Assembly: GCA_043228905.1 (NCBI GenBank)
Contig: JBHGNT010000009.1
Location: forward strand, 15,996,001 to 16,060,000
From: Azolla caroliniana
Taxonomy: Eukaryota > Polypodiophyta
Length of the DNA stretch: 64,000 nucleotides
Direction: 5' to 3'
A model generated the notes under the pieces. That model searched no databases and was not told the origin of the DNA. It saw nothing but the letters and a program-made list of their open reading frames with translations. Shown here one piece after another: positions 1-9,881 of the stretch. Each line of letters opens with the position of its first letter. Position 1 is the stretch's first letter. The translations under genes and the position numbers were made by a program.

Positions 1-335
1 AGCCAAAATGGAGAGGTCTTCGAAGCGAGAGAAGCATTTGCATTGGCAGAGATAATAGCCTTTATCTGTCAATAACAAAGGTGATTGGATCGTGGTCGAT
101 GAGTACAGATCCTAAGTGCAAAACAAATTGCTATTGCCTGATCTATTGTAACACCTTTGTAATGTCCTAGTTGGGGGCCCATTTGTGTAGCCCTTGATTG
201 AATTGTAGCATGAGTGGGAGTGATAGGGCTAAAGGAAGTTGTGATTATTCTTTGTCGATGAGCTTTTGTGGCTGTATTGTGGTCTTCCAACAATATCTTC
301 TTGTGTCTCTTTAGTTCTAGCAAGAAATGCCCCAA
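1..335 (-). mobile_element. LINE 3' end (ORF C-terminus plus start of 3' tail)
   Basis: Read on the minus strand, about 88 codons end in a peptide containing [20 protein letters not shown] and ALRICTHRPRS. The same peptide, in diverged form, closes the better LINE copy at about 41270-41510, where it is followed by the same 3' untranslated tail (GATAAAGGCCATTATCTC-like). The tail runs off the left edge of the window, so the 3' terminus is not seen. The piece lies upstream of the first visible exon of the receptor kinase, probably in one of its introns. The match to the other copy is seen directly. Calling it the LINE C-terminus is inference from position. Confidence 0.75.
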
Positions 336-391
336 GCACCATTGGTCCTCATTTTCTATTGCCTTGCATAGTGGGCAAAAGCCCTCCTATT

Positions 392-560
392 GTTTAATCC
401 CTCCTATGTCTTAAACCCCATAATTGTTTTTAGTTTCTATATCTCTACCTATAGATATTTCAGAAAACTGTCATTCTATCTTCTACTTCCTTACAACTGG
501 TATCAGAGCAAGCGTTGAATCCTCCCAGGATCTCCATTGTTTAGTCACGCCTTTGATAAA
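392..560 (+). mobile_element. Copia LTR end, primer-binding site and leader (fragment)
   Basis: The stretch 392-495 matches the last ~100 bases of the LTR of the Copia element at 30660-35751 (TTTAATCCCTCCTATGT through CTACTTCCTTACA). The LTR ends at 495 and is followed at once by ACTGGTATCAGAGC (496-509), the usual primer-binding site complementary to initiator methionine tRNA. The leader then continues with CCAGGATCTCCATTG. The gag start is not recognisable beyond about 560. This is a relic. Confidence 0.75.
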
Positions 561-713
561 GTGCCTGATGATAAGTCTTTCTTTGATGTGTGTAAAACGT
601 CTCTTATTGTGGGCCATCTTCCTACCAAGAGATGTTGTAGGGCTGATCCATGTTATTCAGTTTTCCAACTCGATATCAGTTTGGATCACTCTATTCTTTT
701 CCAACAAATGCTG

Positions 714-924
714 ATGTGACAGCTCAGTTATGGCCTCATAAATACATAATTAAGTCCGACTGGGAATATTGTCCAAGGGTCACATTCAGTGTACAACATT
801 TTATTTTAGGATTTGTACTACAATTCTGGAAACGAGACTGTACAATTCTAACAGATATCAGAAAATTTTAATTATATAAAAAATATTTTTCTGGTTTGTT
901 AGGAGCAACCTAAGGGCCATCAAT
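714..924 (-). mobile_element. Copia LTR 5' part, opposite orientation
   Basis: On the minus strand this begins TGTTGGGATTGATGGCCCTT and continues through ACGAGACTGTACAATT to a stretch ending ATGAGGCCATAAC. It matches the first ~210 bases of the LTR at 35337-35751 (minus). It points the other way from the LTR end at 392-495, so the two halves form an inverted pair rather than one LTR. Its 5' end abuts a LINE tail at 925. Confidence 0.7.
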
Positions 925-1245
925 CCCAACAGCCTTCCTTGTAATCGACAAAACAAAGCTATTATCTCCCACCATTGCATGTGCTTCCCTACCTTTCAGA
1001 GATCTCTCCATTTTGGACTGGCCTATGCTAGATACCTTTCGAATTAAAAAATTATGATCTATCTGACTTGAGAATCTCAAATATATAGATAACAGGATTC
1101 TTTAGTGCTTAGCTTATTTTGTTACGATTGTTTTGGTTTGTTGTTCTCAAAGATGAGACCACATTCTAAGGTATAATCTATTGTTTCATCTTATAGGTCA
1201 TTTTGGCCTCTTAAATTATGTTAATATATCTTTCTTTATTTCTGA
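925..1245 (+). mobile_element. 5'-truncated LINE 3' tail
   Basis: This copy of the shared tail starts near the conserved CTTGTAATCGACAAA. It runs through CTATTATCTCCCACCATTGC, CTCTCCATTTTGGA, TGACTTGAGAATCTCA, TTGTTCTCAAAGATGAGACC and CATTTTGGCCTCTTAAA, and ends in TTAATATATCTTTCTTTATTT. No ORF part remains. It lies in an intron of the receptor kinase, upstream of the exon at 1549. Confidence 0.75.
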
Positions 1246-1548
1246 TAATATGCAGAATGAAGAGAAACTAATATATAGTGTACCATCTTGAAGTATCATA
1301 TGCATTATAAAAGCCGGATAAGAGAAGTTTGATATTTGGAAATGTACATGATAAATCACCTGCCCTTTACACTATTCATGCACGTCATCTGAATGTATCC
1401 TTTTCTTTTTTTATAAACTACTTGTTTCAGCTGGCTATATAGAATATCTGGCCAATTTTCCCAGCTTTATTTTAATTAACTTGTCTGCTTGCATCACCAC
1501 ATGGTTTGGGAAGATTAGATTAATCTTTTGTCAATGATTTATTTGCAG

Positions 1549-4500
1549 AATGCTGAATAACAATAATTTTACAGGAGAAATCCCTAGTTCACTAGCGAAT
1601 ATTGCCGACAGTCTGACTAATCTGTAAGTCTTTCATTAACTAAGTGTCAGACACAATAAAATGGTATTGAACTGCTGGTAAGGTAGGACTTGGGGTTATA
1701 GATTATCTGATTGTAGAAATTTTAGGCTACTTTGATTGTTTTTCATTGTAGCAATTCATCATTTATATTGAGCTCATCTTTTTCTGAAATGTCTGAGAGT
1801 ATCATGTCTGAGGTGCACAAATAAAAAAAGATAGAAACCTAGAAAATGTAAAGCATGTCGGAAGTTGACCTTTGGTCTCTACAAAAAGATTGTAAAGATA
1901 AGACTGATGATTGATTGTATTTTGTGTGAAAGCATCTGTAAATCTTGGATTTGGCCTGTGCTTTTGGATGCTCAATTGCATTGACATTGGGGCACATGTG
2001 GTCTTCATAATATTCATGCTTCCTCCATATCAGCCTTCTGGATTGGATATGTCCTGGAAGCAGTCAGGATTTATGTCACAGAGCTTCCTTTGCAAGAGAT
2101 TTGATCAGAGTGAAATCTGACATGTTAATTAGTTGTATTCCAGGAAATGTATCCCATGATGGTTGGTTTTTTTTGTAAAGCATATTTAAGTCCTGGAAGT
2201 AAAGCTTCTTTGCAGCCGCAGTAGTGATCTTTATGATATTCACAGTTTCATTGTGTTGTTGTGGATTTAATGTACACCTGTATCTCTAATCACTTGCTTT
2301 TAGCTTATCTTAACTTAGTTCTAATATGCTCATGTTCCATGGCACAAGTTTCAGCTGATTTAGTTTTAAGTTATCACTGGTCAGTTATTCAGCCTCCATG
2401 CTCTGCCTATTTATGGATTTTTGGGGAATTGGATTTGCTTTCCATGATTTACAAATTCCCTATAATTTTGTTATAATTTGTTTGTATATTATGGACCTGA
2501 TTTAGTTTCTGATTTGAGTTTCATCATAACCTTCAAATTCCATTTTGTAGTAGTGTTTCATTGTTGTTTCAGCATTTTATTATGTTTCAATCGTGATACA
2601 TGCATGGGGTCTTGTGAACTGTGGTCTATAGGTCTGCTAACCATGCACCTGATCCCCTGCTTGATGTGCAGCTGAAGTGCTATGTGATCCTTGTCCAAAT
2701 TTTAATTTCATCTCACCATATCCTTTAAACTACTTCAACATAATACTCAAATCAACTGGCATAGCCCCGCTACTAGCTCTGATACAAATCTCAAAGTTTC
2801 ACCATGGTTTTCTTTTCACTTGATGATGAAAATGAATGAATGAAAGAAATAGCTGATGAAATGAAAGAAAGATATATTAAGGTCTTTTAAGAGGCCAAAA
2901 TGGCCAATAAGTCCAAACAAGTGATTACATCTTAAGTGTTGTCTCGTCTTTGAGAACAACAAATCAAAATGAAATAAATATTACGAAGTAAATATAAAAA
3001 TAAATAAGGTAAAAAGAGACTACAAAATCTGGTTTTCGGCCCATGTAAGATTCTCAAGTCAGATATATTATAACTTTTGTCTTCGAAAGATCTCTAGCAT
3101 AGGTTGATCTAGAATGGAGAGGTCTCCGAAGCGAGGGAAGCACCTGCGATGGTGGGAGATAATGGCCTTTATCTATCAATGACAAGGGTGGTGAGATCGT
3201 GGTCCATGGGGCTGGGGCCTACATGCACGACAAATTACTATTGCCCGATATATTTTAACCCTTTTGTTATGTCTTGTGAATTGCCAATGGTTTCTTGTGA
3301 TTTGTCCTATTAAGATTTTTTGTGAAATAATATTTGATAGGGATCCCTGATGTACATCATTTTATTTGTGATTGTCATTTAATTCAACATAGTTGTTTAC
3401 ATTACTATAAGTGTGATGGTTTGTGGCTAATGTTTAAAATTAATTAATATTTACAGGGATCTGTCTAGTAATAGCTTGGTTGGACAAATTCCTCTTGGAC
3501 TTTTCAAAATTCAAAGCTTCAAGTAAGCAAGTTAATAGGTCCTATCTTGCTTTTAAGTGTAGAGCTTCTATTGTTTCACATAATTGAGCTTTTCCTTGTT
3601 GTGTCAGCTTCACTGGAAATAACCTTGATTGTGGCGCTAACAACTCTCATCAATGCCAGTCCAGCTCTCTCTCACCGAGCAATAGTAGTAATGTTGTTTC
3701 ATATGTAGTTTTTCAGTATTGGAGAGCTTTGAACCTTAGGTCTAAGATGGATTTTCTGGCTAGCTTCAACATCATCTACAAAAGCAGCCGTTGGTGGAGT
3801 CATTGCTGCAGCATTCATTGTTTTTGGAGTTGTTATTGCCCTTATATTCATTGAACGACGCCGTCGCAAAGGAATACTACTCAGAAAAGAGGTTTTTGTT
3901 GATGTTCCAGGTATGGCAAACCACCGAAATTTACTATTATCAGTTTTTTGACTTTCCAGGAATTTATGAAAGAAAAAGAGAGAGAAAGCAAAGGTAAAAG
4001 AAATATGCTTTTTTAATGGGAATAAAATTCATGAAACATGTGCCAGGAAAGATAATGAAGTGGAGGTGAGAACCAACAATCCGCAACGGTTCAGTTCAGT
4101 TCAAGAATGTCCAAAACGAACCGTTTTAAAATTTTGAAACTTGAACTGAACCAAATCAAACCGTTACAAAAATATCTAAACCATTAAACCGCTAAAACTG
4201 CAGTTTTGTGGTTTGGTTTCGGTTTTCAATTTTAAAATTTTTCATTATTTCAAATTTAAAATTTTACAAACTTTAAAGATTATTCCTAAAATGTGAGAAT
4301 TAGCTTTAAAATGAAAAGGTTATTAATAAAAAAGATTAATTTAAAAAATAATTTAAAATTTTAAAAACCATCAAACCGTTTAAACCATGGTTTCAAACCA
4401 TTTAAACTGAACAAAACCAAAATCGAACCGTTTAAAAAAACTTGAACCTAAACCAAACCGTTTAAACCGCAGTTTCGCGGTTCGGTTTGGTTCACCAAAC

Positions 4501-6444
4501 CATTGCCGATTGTTACGGAGAACCCGCAACAAATCCTTTTAGAGAAGTGATCAAGGGGCACTATATCCTTTGAGTTTTGACTTGGGAAGAATTTAAAGAA
4601 TCTTAATGTAGTTTTCACTATATACCACCTACATCTCTTGACTTGTAAGTGATGATTGACTACATGACCGGCCTGAAGTAATGACCTGTTTTATTTTGGT
4701 TACTGTTGAGAAACCTCTTATTTTCTGTTTAGGTAATGGTAAAGTAACTGGCATCTTCACGATCTCCTTGTATGAGGTTTTAAAGTGTTACTAGGATTTC
4801 TCTAAAAGCTTGAATTATTATAACAGAATTTTTCACTTGATAGCATGTCTAACATCTTATGATCAATATCTTCTCATGAAAATCATCATACTTACGATCA
4901 TTTTGCCACCTCGACATGAAGAAAAAATTTATTCCATATATATGCATAGGATCAGGGTTTAGCACAATCCTTTCAACTTCAAATAATTCTAATATTTTTC
5001 AGATTAGATTCATTGGGTGTTCTACAAAACTATGAGTAATGTCACCAAAAGTTATTTTCGATTGTGATGGGTCCATTTTTGTTTGCAGCTGAAGATGATT
5101 TTAAGATAGCTTTTGGACAGTTGAAGAAATTTTCGTGGAGAGAGCTGCAGACGGCAACAAATGACTTCAGCGAGTCAAATGTGATTGGGCAAGGAGCATT
5201 TGCAAGGGTTTATAAGGGTGTCCTTAATGATGGTGCAGAAATAGCAGTAAAGCGTTTGTTTACCACCACCAGTGAGGATGGAGGTGAAGCGTCATTTCTG
5301 CAGGAAATAGAGATGATTAGTGTGGCAGTGCATCGGAACCTATTGCATTTGATAGGATTTTGCATCACATCATCAGAGCGGATTCTTGTCTATCCCTATA
5401 TGCCAAACAAGAGTGTCGCCCACTGCCTAAGAGGTGAATTTAGTGAATGCTTTCCGAAATCCTTTCTAGGAACTATAACTAAGAGGTGGAGTGTTGCAGG
5501 TAGAAAGAAAGGAGAACCAGGATTAGATTGGAATGTGCGGAAGAAGATCTCCTTAGGAGCAGCCCGTGGGTTAGAGTATCTACATCATTATTGTAACCCC
5601 AAGATAATCCATAGGGATGTTAAGGCTGCAAATGTATTATTAACTCAAGATTATGAGGCTGTTGTTTCTGACTTTGGGCTGGCCAAACTATTGGATCCAA
5701 TGAACACCCATGTGACAACAGTTGTAGCAGGCACAATGGGGCATATAGCTCCAGAATATCTTTCAACTGGTAAATCATCAGAGAAGACTGATGTTTTCGG
5801 CTACGGAGTGATGCTCCTTGAACTTGTAACAGGGCAGAGAGCAATCGACTTTTCTCGGCTTCAAGAAGAAGATGAAGTTTTACTCTTGGATCATGTAACC
5901 CATTTCTAATTTTCAATGAATTATCACTTGGAACTGCCCCTTACCTTTTGGGTACATACCAGAATAACTCTAGGTTTTCAAGAACGACCAGAATAGCCCT
6001 CTGAATTAACTTGTACAGTAGAAGGGTATATTGGTAATGTTTTGGAAACTGAAGGTTATTCTGGTATTTTTGCATTTTGTCCTTTTAGAGTACTTATTTG
6101 TGCAAAGCTGCTTGATTTTTAAAAAACAGGTCAAAAAGCTGCAGCATGAGAAGAGGCTCGATATGATAGTCGATCCAGCTTTGCTAGAATATGATGTTAA
6201 AGAGGTGGAGCAAATGATACAAGTAGCACTGCTATGCTCCCAACCAAGCCCTGAGGAGAGACCTAACATGGCTGAAGTTGTAAGGATGCTTAGTGGGGAA
6301 GGACTTGCAGAGAGGTGGGAAGAATGGCAACAAGTAGAAGTAATCCGCAGACAAGAATATGATGCCATGCCACAAAGATTGGCTGAATGGGTTGAAGATT
6401 CAACAGTCAATCAAGAAGCTGTGCAACTTTCTTCAGCAAGATAA
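1549..6444 (+). CDS. LRR receptor-like kinase, subfamily II (3' part)
   Basis: This is a membrane receptor kinase of the At5g10290/At5g65240 type, related to SERK co-receptors. Exons: 1549-1623, 3457-3522, 3608-3687, 3764-3910, 5089-5433, 5500-5894 and 6130-6444. Phases agree throughout, giving 473 residues plus stop. Order: an LRR ([16 protein letters not shown]), the last LRR ([20 protein letters not shown]), a Cys-containing NNLDCG cap, a transmembrane segment ([20 protein letters not shown]) with an ERRRRK stop-transfer, then juxtamembrane [12 protein letters not shown] and the kinase. Catalytic elements seen: AVKRL lysine, HRDVKAANV (an RD kinase), [27 protein letters not shown]. The tail [11 protein letters not shown] to LSSAR is typical of the family. 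Signal peptide, N-terminal cap and first LRRs lie upstream of the window or were lost. The glycine loop reads GQGAFA, so its third glycine is alanine. The 3608 exon's donor (3687 or 3684) is the least certain join. Ligand and partners cannot be read from the sequence. Confidence 0.93.
2845..3290 (-). mobile_element. LINE 3' tail with a trace of ORF end
   Basis: On the minus strand it starts in the decayed ORF end (GGGCAATAGTAATTTGTCGT, matching IDQAIAIC of the longer copies). It passes GGCCCCAGCCCCATGGACCA, CTTGTCATTGATAGATAAAG, CCTCTCCATTCTAGATC, TTGTTCTCAAAGACGAGACA and CATTTTGGCCTCTTAAAAG, and finishes in ATATCTTTCTTTCATTTC. It is inserted antisense in the receptor kinase intron between exons 1549-1623 and 3457-3522. 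Confidence 0.8.
4075..4514. mobile_element. Fold-back MITE, hAT-like family
   Basis: The ends are imperfect inverted repeats: AACAATCCGCAACGGTT on the left, and on the right a complement reading AACAATCGGCAATGGTT. The interior is made of repeated AACCGTTTAAACC/GGTTTGGTTCGG blocks that can fold on themselves. The flanks share GAGAACC, a possible 7-8-bp target duplication. It resembles the clearer element at 46987-47394. It lies in the 1178-bp intron before the kinase exon at 5089. Confidence 0.65.
5434..5499 (+). other. 66-nt in-frame, stop-free intron in the kinase gene
   Basis: The donor is GAG|GTGAATTT and the acceptor is GTTGCAG|GT. The 66 bases are a multiple of three and contain no stop, so reading through adds 22 residues between CLR and the [11 protein letters not shown] stretch. 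Removing it gives an 11-residue spacing that fits the usual LR-x(8)-LDW of the family. SERK-type genes are known to have an intron here. The short length and open frame make retention silent for the reading frame. Confidence 0.8.
5957..6066. mobile_element. Small fold-back element (MITE-like)
   Basis: The left arm TACCAGAATAACTCTAGGTT and the right arm (complement TACCAGAATAACCTTCAGTT) form imperfect inverted repeats of about 28 bp around a short loop. It fills nearly half of the last intron (5895-6129) of the receptor kinase. No clear target duplication was seen. Confidence 0.5.
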
Positions 6445-8500
6445 GACATTACATGACACTGTACCTACATATTGTGTACACATGAGCCAGATCTGTTTCC
6501 ATGCTTAGGAATTGCACTCTTGCAATTTTGAATGAGGAAAACGGTATAGATGAATGTGATATGCCTTCATCTCCTATGTATGTATCATTAAGAGAAGCTT
6601 TCAAGGGAAGAAAATATGCACCATTTATTATAGAGGATCGAATATGCTTTACCGTGAGTAGTGTGGCAGTCACACTCCAATGTACCATTGTATAACACAT
6701 TTTTTTAATTTAGGGTAAAATACCACCTTCAGTTTACTTCATTGCAGGCACTACTTTTATATTACTTCTGTTTCCTAGAATATGAATTCATTTCTCCAGT
6801 ATTCATTCTATTGTTTTCAAATTTTCTTGCAGGTGCATCAATTTGCATTTACTGCAAACTATCAAAGCATCTTCTTTTGCTATAATCCTATCATAAATAG
6901 AGCTTACTACTGCCAAAGATTGCCCATTACCAAGACAGTTGTCTGTGCAGACGAGTTAGACGACACAGTAAGTTTGAACTTTCAGTACATGTTTAATAAT
7001 TCAACTTCATTGCACAAAGCAATCGTTCTTAAAAGCTACGTCTAAGTAAAGTTCCAAAGACCATAACGCTTATCTGCTAAGAGAGTCTAACAGAACTCAC
7101 TCACATTAAGACATATCTTCGGATTACATTTTAGAGATGCGGCGAGCTACCTACTTCCTATATTCCGGTAACCTTGCCAAATCAAGCGATTTCACACCTC
7201 CGTATGGCTAAGACAATATGTACGATCCCCACAACAAATATCTTCATTTCAAATCGAACGTTACCAAGCTGTTTGAATATCACGTCTAACCGATTTCGCT
7301 TTTTCACTATATTATCTTAATTCAATTGTAAAAGGTTGGTTTTCGGACAGATTATGCATGTGGCAAATGAAACAAAGATAATGTGCAACTCCTTACATGA
7401 TTAACGTTTGGAACTTTAAAATGAAAATCCAGTTTTGAAAGCTGCCATTTATTGTCAAAATGGCCTTAAATACATTGACTTCTCTCCCAAGGGTGACAGA
7501 TATGTCTAGATTGATAAGCGCGCGTGTATATGAGTTTGAATAGTCTTGATATTTGCCTCTCCCAAGGGTTACAGCCATGTCTAGATTGCTAAGCACGGAT
7601 ATGTGTATATATGAGTTTGAATAGTCTTCTATCAAGACAAGAGCAAATCCTAAGTATCCCTGTCACGAGATTGTTCCTAAATTTTGGCTTCGATGGCAAT
7701 GTCTATTAAGTCAAAGTACTGCCTCAATACAAACCACACATGTTTGAGACTGTCACCGCCGGAGAATGTAGACCTCGCAGTGTCACTGGAGGAACGGTAA
7801 CTACATTACGCCAATTCTATACTTAAAGCCTCGATTGCCACAAAAAATATCGAATCAGAAGAAACCCAAATTGCAGCGGTTCCCATGTCAGAAGAGAGAT
7901 ATGGAGGAACCCAAATTCACAAGGCGCTGATTAGAAGGAACCAATCAGCAGAGTGGCAATAACATGGAAAGGCAGGAAGCCACCAGAAGAGGAAGCATCA
8001 GATCTCCAAGGTTAGCAGTATCATTTGCAAATCAACATCAACGATAGAACAATTCCCATTTAGGGTATCCTCAGTTGCTTTCTTCCCTAGGGCGAGACTT
8101 CCGATCATTTCAGTTCATGCGATGTATTAGAGCCTCAAAAGGCCAAGTTGAAATTGCACGATCTTGTCTCTAATCCAAAGACATTGCACACTAGTGCGTC
8201 CTTGGCCCTCTGTAGGCATCAGATATCCAAGGTTTAGCATCATGCACAGATGTGTCAGATGCAAATTACCCATTAGTTTTTCAGATTCCTCATTTGCCAT
8301 GAGCAAGATGTAGAGCTCGTGTACATTTACAGTGTAAGGAAAAACAAAATGCTCCAATGAGAGAAAGCAGGCAGCTATAGTCCGAGCAAGAAAACATACA
8401 GGAAGCTAGACAAAGAGAGATCAGACTGACGTGCAATTCTCCTCATTGAGAGGTAGGGTTTCTTCACCTTTTAACGAGTGAGTACTTTGGCCCCTACCAC
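6445..8500. other. Kinase 3' flank and non-coding spacer
   Basis: The first few hundred bases after the stop at 6442-6444 probably hold the kinase 3' UTR, but no poly(A) site can be fixed. Nothing coding is recognised beyond. There is an imperfect tandem duplication at about 7484-7636: GTCTAGATTGATAAGC and GTCTAGATTGCTAAGC, each followed by TATATGAGTTTGAATAGTCT, with a repeat length near 75 bp. Confidence 0.5.
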
Positions 8501-8824
8501 TTAGAAATCGTCCATTGTTTTCGTCATATCTCTCTGAGAAACATAGAAGACGATGCATTTGTCTACCACGGTTCTAACCTCTGGTATCCGTAAGCTTAAT
8601 CGACTGAAGCTAATAAGAAAGATCAGTGGGGTATCATCTAAACTCCAGAGAATCTCCATAGCATGCTAAAATTACAGCAAAGCATATGTTAATATCATAG
8701 TTTCCGAGTCTAAGCACAATCTCGACAATAACAGATAAGGAGGAAAACACAACAAACACACAGACGAAACAATATCTTCAGTGAATGGATTTCCTGCTAA
8801 GTCGCCTAACATCATCCTCTTCAT
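8501..8824 (-). other. Candidate two-exon small ORF (unrecognised)
   Basis: On the minus strand an ATG at 8824-8822 opens MKRMMLGDLAGNPFTEDI (exon 8771-8824). A GT...AG interval (8666-8770) can join in phase 0 to 8501-8665, whose 54 codons are open and end in TAA. The product would be 72 residues, or longer from the in-frame ATG at 8884. The donor (ATT|GTTTCG) is weak and the length could occur by chance. A run of TTAGGG repeats lies about 100 bp upstream, where a promoter would be. I do not recognise the peptide. Confidence 0.2.
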
Positions 8825-8918
8825 TACCCCAAAGCCCCTCTCTCTCTCTGCGTCACAGCGTGAGACTGAAACTGCGACCCACATTCGCTTTTTAAATGCG
8901 ATACAGGCTATGTTTTCT

Positions 8919-8953
8919 AGGGTTAGGGTTAGGGTTAGGGTTAGGGTTTAGGG
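8919..8953 (+). repeat. Interstitial telomere-like array
   Basis: About five copies of TTAGGG (the vertebrate-type hexamer, not the plant TTTAGGG) are followed by one TTTAGGG. On the minus strand this gives a series of AACCCTAA boxes. It is too short to be a telomere and may be a promoter element or a repair scar. Confidence 0.85.
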
Positions 8954-9881
8954 AGCGATCCAAATGGTTTCAAACGTGTCCGCCCACAATGCTTGAGTTT
9001 TCACACTAATAATGCGAATGCAAAAACCACCCCGTGTAACGCGTCACTTAGACACACACGACCCTTCCTTCTATCAACTCGACTCAGACACAGACATAGA
9101 CCCAAACCCAGACCCAGACCCGTTGGAGAAGTTAGTCCTAGGCCTCTCACTCCATTGAAAAGATCATCAAATCACACACACATGTGTCGTTTGAGCACAC
9201 TAGAATGTAGCTAGCTTGTCCAAGTTGAACCAAGAATAAGGAACGTCCATGCGAGACTCGCATTCATTCATTGAGCATGTCTTATCAACGTTGTCGATTC
9301 GATTTTTGTACATGGGGTGGCCAATGATTGTTTGCTTATGTATTCATCAAAGGTCGGACGCATATATTACACACGTATATCCTTATTTACACACGTACTC
9401 GTGTGCATAAACTTACACCTATACATACTCACTCACTCACTCAAACACATTCAGATACTTCTTCGCATCGGTTTTTATTCTTCATGATTTTGCATAGCCG
9501 ATGAACATGCAAATTTAATATGTTTTCTCTATTTGGTCAAGCATGAGGATCTAGCTTTGTTCTTTTCTCTGCTAAGATATGGTTGCACACAATATACAAA
9601 ATTGATCAACATGTGGTTTATGGAAAACCGCATTACATATGGAGTGTTGAGACCTAATACTTCGTGACGTGAAATGTTTTGTAGATAGCAAGTGGTGCCA
9701 ATAATGTCTTGCCAAAATTACTTGGAACATGCTTCAACTCAGATCAACAACCATTCTAATTTTTCATTTTTGTGGTGGATTGTAAAGGATGATATGTTCA
9801 TGAAAAACTTGGTCCATTCACATATTTCTTCTAATTTTGGTGATCTTACTTTCACATTGATTTTGACTCTAGCTTTGTAGG

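Noticed and set aside
2770-2800. A Copia-type primer-binding site (minus: TTTGTATCAGAGCTAG)
   Set aside because: The motif fits, but no LTR end or gag start could be recognised next to it, so I do not list an element.
5064-5909. A single continuous kinase ORF starting at an ATG at 5064
   Set aside because: The ATG lies in the intron. The true exon starts at 5089 after TTTGCAG and joins to VFVDVP of the exon ending at 3910. The ORF also reads through the 66-nt intron and past the donor at 5895.
8919-8953. A true chromosome end
   Set aside because: Only about 35 bases long with ordinary sequence on both sides.
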